Below are positions 6,260 through 9,084 of a stretch of DNA of 9,084 nucleotides, piece after piece. Numbering within the stretch: the stretch's first letter is position 1; the number at the start of each line of letters is the position of its first letter. Below the pieces are notes generated by a model, which saw only the letters and a program-made list of their open reading frames with translations, was not told where the DNA came from and ran no database searches. The position numbers were made by a program, and so were the translations under genes. Source of the stretch: an uncultured Romboutsia sp. (GTDB taxonomy: Bacteria > Bacillota > Clostridia > Peptostreptococcales > Peptostreptococcaceae); NCBI GenBank assembly GCA_937907205.1, contig CALESE010000043.1, positions 1-9,084 of the forward strand, written 5' to 3'.

Positions 6260-6688
6260 ATGGCTACTATAGATGATATTAAAGAAACAGTAAAGAATCA
6301 TAATGAGGGGTTCTATCTTGATGATTATGAGTTTGAATGGTATGCAGTATCTGGAAGAAATACCTTGGTTATAACACCATTAAAGGGTGCACAGATTATA
6401 TCAATGTATGTTGATAGTAATGACAAACTTCATGCAATTGTCAAAGAAGAGCCTTATAAACAATATAATCCTATCAATATAACTGTAAGAGTACAGAAGT
6501 GTCCAATTCCTGGTAAAGGATATAGTACAGAATTGAATCCAGATTTTAGTAAGGATAAGATTATTTTTACAATATTCAATAAATGTGGATATCCAGAATA
6601 TTATGTATATATGGATATGAGAAATGAATATTGGGTGCACGAATATAATTTAAAGAAAGCTAGTAATTTATTAGGTTCAATTTTTTGA
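6260..6688 (+). CDS. Small beta-rich protein of unknown function, last gene of the unit
   Basis: A 142-residue protein starting five bases after the preceding stop. It opens with a short helix (ATIDDIKETVKNHNEG) and continues as a string of beta-like segments with many Tyr residues (NTLVITPL, INITVRVQKC, KIIFTIFNKC, YYVYMDMRNEYWVHEY). No signal peptide, membrane span or catalytic motif is visible. The TGA stop (6686-6688) lies inside the TTGAAAT block of promoter copy 3, so the end of this gene and the start of the next transcription unit overlap. No family recognised. Confidence 0.75.
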   Translation: MATIDDIKETVKNHNEGFYLDDYEFEWYAVSGRNTLVITPLKGAQIISMYVDSNDKLHAIVKEEPYKQYNPINITVRVQKCPIPGKGYSTELNPDFSKDKIIFTIFNKCGYPEYYVYMDMRNEYWVHEYNLKKASNLLGSIF

Positions 6689-6723
6689 AATTATTAAAGA
6701 TTGTTCTATATTATAATTGTAAT
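6685..6723 (+). promoter_or_regulatory. Promoter, copy 3 of the threefold 39-base element
   Basis: TTGAAAT (6685-6691), 14 bases, CTATATT (6706-6712), five bases, TGTAAT (6718-6723). From CTATATT onward it differs from copy 1 at only two of 18 positions. TTTG at 6684-6687 is 19 bases from TATATT, as in copy 1. The element ends 26 bases before the start at 6750. Its upstream block contains the stop codon of the preceding gene. Confidence 0.7.
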
Positions 6724-6749
6724 GATTAAAATGATTAAAATATAGAAAT

Positions 6750-7121
6750 ATGGAAACATTAAAGATCAAACAAGTCAATGGATCTGAAAAGGTAATAATA
6801 TTACCTGTACGTGGAATGGTAGGTACTTTACATGTAGGATCTGATCGATATGTTGTATGTTGTAATGCTGTCATAAGTAACAAGAGGGTACGTCTTGTGA
6901 ATATTTATGATATTACTGAAGATAATAAAAACCAGTATATATATGAAAAGGATGGAGTAGAATACTTGACAGATGAAGCATTCAATAAGTTCGTACGTGG
7001 TGGAGAATTATATTCATTGAGAAAGAATGGAACTTGGAGAGAGGTTGGAATTCCAACACGAGAATCATGTTGTATTGTAACATTTGGTAAAGCTAATCCA
7101 CATCTTGATCATGAATTTTAA
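6750..7121 (+). CDS. Small protein of unknown function behind promoter copy 3
   Basis: A 123-residue protein starting METLKIKQVNGSEK. Mostly beta-like segments (KVIILPVRGMVGTLHVG, RYVVCCNAVISNKRVRLVNIYDI), then a charged loop and a second beta-rich part (GELYSLRKNGTWREV, SCCIVTFGKANP), ending with the polar tail HLDHEF. Two Cys pairs (CC) occur but not with zinc-finger spacing. No signal peptide or membrane span. No family recognised. The following 40-base gap is almost pure A/T with stop codons in all frames and holds no visible signal. Confidence 0.75.
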   Translation: METLKIKQVNGSEKVIILPVRGMVGTLHVGSDRYVVCCNAVISNKRVRLVNIYDITEDNKNQYIYEKDGVEYLTDEAFNKFVRGGELYSLRKNGTWREVGIPTRESCCIVTFGKANPHLDHEF

Positions 7122-7161
7122 TAGTAAAATAAATTAATAAATAAATAAAATTTAAATAATC

Positions 7162-7572
7162 ATGGGAAATTTTGATATTTTCGAAGACGTTGTAAAGTTG
7201 ACTGAGTCTGATAATATTACTAAGTTGAATGGTGTTGATATGAGTAAAGTTACACAGGAGGAGTTTAATGATGCCATGGATTTTCTTGATGGATTGAAGG
7301 ATAATGACTTTGTAACATTGCTGATTGGTGATGAGTATATTGACAACTTCAAGGCAGAACTTCAAGCTAAGTGGGATATGACTCATGAAGCTCCAGAGTC
7401 AGAACCTAAGAATGTACCTACTGGTAATACTGTAGATTCACAGATTGATAAGTTGGTTGATGAGTATATGGAATCACTTGATATTCCAGATAATTCACTT
7501 ATGAAAAAGTTGGTACCTATGGCAAAGGAATCTTACAAGAAGTTTGCAGAATTCATTTACAATCATGAGTAA
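7162..7572 (+). CDS. Acidic, mostly helical protein of unknown function
   Basis: A 136-residue acidic protein (many Asp and Glu, few basic residues) beginning MGNFDIFEDVVKL. It appears to be helical in its first 70 residues (VTQEEFNDAMDFLDGL, YIDNFKAELQAKWDM), with a Pro/Glu/Asn-rich linker (about 74-92) and a second helical part (IDKLVDEYMESL, MKKLVPMAKESYKKFAEFIY). This two-part acidic helical layout is seen in phage scaffold or assembly proteins but also in many others, so no function is assigned. Three bases separate its stop from the next start. Confidence 0.75.
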   Translation: MGNFDIFEDVVKLTESDNITKLNGVDMSKVTQEEFNDAMDFLDGLKDNDFVTLLIGDEYIDNFKAELQAKWDMTHEAPESEPKNVPTGNTVDSQIDKLVDEYMESLDIPDNSLMKKLVPMAKESYKKFAEFIYNHE

Positions 7573-7575
7573 CTT

Positions 7576-7905
7576 ATGTTAGTAGTATCTGAATTGGAAA
7601 AGGCGTTGACAAGATCTCTTGAAGAGGTCTTGCCATCTGCATTAGAAGAAGGTTTCAAACATGTATTGCCATGTACTTCTAAAGCAGGAAATAAAGCTGC
7701 TAAAGAATTTGGTGAATCTATTACTAAGATGATTGCAGAACCTTTGGGTATCCGTTTTTCGAACGCTATAGATTATTATATCAAAAATGCAGATATCTAT
7801 GGACAAATCATAACAGTTGGTTCTCCTACAACACAAACTGCTAAGATTGAAAGTCCTAGTCCATTGACAAATGGTAAAGTACCAAATACATTTGGTATTA
7901 AGTAA
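7576..7905 (+). CDS. Small phage protein, possibly virion-associated
   Basis: A 109-residue protein. Residues 4-30 form a helix (SELEKALTRSLEEVLPSALEEG), followed by a second helical part (AAKEFGESITKMIAEPLGIRFSNAIDYYIKN, 41-71), then a beta strand (QIITVG) and a Ser/Thr/Pro-rich end that closes with GKVPNTFGIK. I have seen this type of layout (helical body, then a short strand and a PNTxGI-like end) in small hypothetical genes among the head and tail genes of Bacteroidota phages, but only from memory, and no enzyme motif supports a function. It follows the acidic gene by three bases and is probably co-transcribed. The next gene starts nine bases later. Confidence 0.7.
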   Translation: MLVVSELEKALTRSLEEVLPSALEEGFKHVLPCTSKAGNKAAKEFGESITKMIAEPLGIRFSNAIDYYIKNADIYGQIITVGSPTTQTAKIESPSPLTNGKVPNTFGIK

Positions 7906-7914
7906 AATGTTAAA

Positions 7915-9084
7915 ATGAAAGTAACTGATGATATTGTAAAAGAAGAATTCAAGGCAAAAAGATATTTGTATAATCCTAATACTCTTAGAAGATACACATC
8001 CGGAATAGAAGGAAAATACAACAAAGACATATATGAATATTTAATCAACAGATATGATGATTCTGATTCATTAAAAGAAACTTTGTTTAGAATCTATAAT
8101 GGAATAGAAGAACATCCTAAATGCCCTACTTGTGGTAAACCTTTAGTATTTAAAGGAATATTTTTTAAGTTTTGTTCCAATATTTGTGCACAATCTTCTG
8201 ATGAAATTAAACAAAAAATAAAGCAAACTTGTCTTGAGAAATACGGTGTTGACAATTATAACAAAACTAAAGAAAGTAAAGAAAAGATTAAACAAACATG
8301 TTTAGAAAAATATGGAGTTGAATATTTTTGGCAATCGGATGAATGTAAAGAAAAAATTAAACAAACCTGTCTTGAAAAATACGGGGTTGATTCACCATTG
8401 AAATCAGAGAAAATAAGAAATAAAGGTAAGCAAACTTGTCTTGAAAAATATGGTGTTGACAACCCAGCAAAATTAGAAGAAAATAAAGAAAAAGTAAAGC
8501 AAACTTGTCTTAAGAAATATGGGACAATATCTACAACTCAATGTAAAGAAATACGTGATAAAATAAAACAATCTTGCCTTGAAAAATATGGTGTTGACAA
8601 TCCAGCAAAATTAGAAGAAAATAAAGAAAAAGTAAAGCAAACCTGTTTGAAAAAATATGGTGGATTAGCACCGATATGTGACCCTAATATAAAAAATCAA
8701 ATTAAACAAACTTGTCTTGAAAAATATGGTGTTGACAATTATGGAAAATCATTAAAACACAAAATAAACATGTCAACAATTATGTCTAGTGATGAAATGC
8801 AAGAACATAGATATAATGTAATGACAAAAAATCATTCATTCAACACTTCAAAACCAGAAGAAGAATTATATTTATACATTAAAGAAAAATTTCCTTCAGT
8901 AAAAAGACAATATAAGGATAAATTAAGGTACCCATATAACTGTGATTTCTATATACCAGAATTAGATTATTTTATTGAGTTGCAAGGTTATTATACTCAT
9001 AACACACATCCATACAATCCGAATTCAATATCAGACCAAGTATTAGTAGAAAGATATAAAGAAAGATATGGTCCAAAATGTCAA
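7915..9084 (+). CDS. Zinc-ribbon, tandem-repeat, PD-(D/E)XK-type endonuclease (3' end outside window)
   Basis: The frame runs 390 codons from the ATG at 7915 to the window edge without a stop. Order of parts: an N-terminal region (1-62); a four-Cys site C70-x2-C73-x13-C87-x3-C91, probably zinc-binding; eight 23-residue repeats with the core KQTCLEKYGV (103-286); and a nuclease-like domain (about 312 onward) with E315-E317, D344 in YNCDFYIPE, E355-L-Q357 in FIELQG, and H362. D..ExQ is a common variant of the PD-(D/E)XK catalytic triad, also seen in Vsr-like homing endonucleases. Such repeat-plus-nuclease proteins occur in phage genomes as putative free-standing homing endonucleases. Codons are biased to AAA/GAA and the gene is AT-richer than neighbours (16 G+C in 8281-8340), consistent with a mobile gene. 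The repeats probably bind DNA; that is inference. Confidence 0.75.
   Translation, partial: MKVTDDIVKEEFKAKRYLYNPNTLRRYTSGIEGKYNKDIYEYLINRYDDSDSLKETLFRIYNGIEEHPKCPTCGKPLVFKGIFFKFCSNICAQSSDEIKQKIKQTCLEKYGVDNYNKTKESKEKIKQTCLEKYGVEYFWQSDECKEKIKQTCLEKYGVDSPLKSEKIRNKGKQTCLEKYGVDNPAKLEENKEKVKQTCLKKYGTISTTQCKEIRDKIKQSCLEKYGVDNPAKLEENKEKVKQTCLKKYGGLAPICDPNIKNQIKQTCLEKYGVDNYGKSLKHKINMSTIMSSDEMQEHRYNVMTKNHSFNTSKPEEELYLYIKEKFPSVKRQYKDKLRYPYNCDFYIPELDYFIELQGYYTHNTHPYNPNSISDQVLVERYKERYGPKCQ
8221..8772 (+). repeat. Eight in-frame 69-base coding repeats
   Basis: Eight consecutive units of exactly 69 bases (23 codons) encode K-Q-(T/S)-C-L-(E/K)-K-Y-G plus a variable half. The Cys falls at residues 106, 129, 152, 175, 198, 221, 244 and 267, with no indel. 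The first nine residues are nearly invariant; the following 10-12 residues differ (for example DNYNK, EYFWQ, DSPLK, DNPAK, TISTT, GLAPI). Confidence 0.95.
8440..8642 (+). repeat. Near-identical 65-base direct repeat, 138 bases apart
   Basis: Bases 8440-8504 and 8578-8642 differ at one position (8463 C against 8601 T), including a perfect 41-base match (8464-8504 and 8602-8642). The offset of 138 bases equals two repeat units, so units 4-5 and 6-7 appear to come from a duplication or gene conversion more recent than the other units. Confidence 0.9.

Noticed and set aside
7122..7161. TAAATAAATAAA-like A/T run between two genes
   Set aside because: It looks like low-complexity spacer; no TTTG/TAnnTT pair at promoter spacing and no hairpin.
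8256..8462. Minus-strand ORF with a repeated STPYFS-(R/K)-(Q/H)-VCL protein pattern
   Set aside because: It is the exact antisense of the 69-base coding repeats; the repetition comes from the plus-strand gene, which has a coherent zinc site and nuclease domain.
8221..8772. Regularly spaced repeat that could suggest a CRISPR array
   Set aside because: The 69-base period is a multiple of three, is fully in frame within a long ORF, and the changes are mostly codon-compatible; there are no spacer-like unrelated sequences of constant length.
1..9084. Possible TAG stop-codon reassignment, as in some gut phages
   Set aside because: The genes ending in the window use TAA (14) or TGA (2) and never TAG, but no gene needs a TAG read-through to stay intact and AT-rich genomes favour TAA anyway; there is no suppressor tRNA in view.

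Overview
The window reads as part of a virulent-type phage genome (or a large phage-derived element) infecting a member of the Bacteroidota. Three things point to a phage: short genes packed with 2-30 base gaps and often TAA-NN-ATG junctions, nearly all on one strand; many small proteins without recognisable family; and a T4-like DNA-modification pair (a beta-glucosyltransferase-like protein and a deoxynucleoside monophosphate kinase). The host assignment rests on the signal peptide of the OmpA-like protein (ending in SVNA before a Gln, typical of Bacteroidota exported proteins), on promoters with a TTTG/TTG upstream element 19 bases from a TAnnTT element, and on A-rich rather than Shine-Dalgarno leader sequences. 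No tRNA, rRNA or CRISPR array was seen.

Layout. 1-1954: the 3' part of a glucosyltransferase-like gene, a probable 29-residue ORF, a dNMP kinase-like gene, and an overlapping gene of unknown function; together a candidate base-hypermodification operon. 1963-2392: a promoter and one small acidic ORFan. 2450-3620: a full-length OmpA-family outer-membrane protein, with higher GC than its surroundings, followed by a strong hairpin terminator shared with a convergent gene. 3640-4110 (minus strand): a lone gene whose N-terminus resembles a T4-type capsid-targeting sequence. 4117-6688: a promoter and a six-gene unit of unknown proteins, one of which is a membrane-anchored coiled-coil protein (spanin-like architecture). 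6685-7905: a promoter and three small genes, the last with a C-terminus of the kind seen on small phage virion proteins. 7915-9084: the 5' part of a large AT-rich gene coding for a zinc-ribbon, eight perfectly phased 23-residue repeats and a PD-(D/E)XK-type nuclease domain, probably a homing-endonuclease-like mobile gene; it runs off the window.

The most informative signals are a 39-base promoter element present three times with identical spacing (TTGAAAT-N14-CTATATT-N5-TGTAAW), which starts three separate transcription units; the phage-borne OmpA; the modular repeat endonuclease; and the sugar-modification gene pair. Most remaining genes are honest unknowns.
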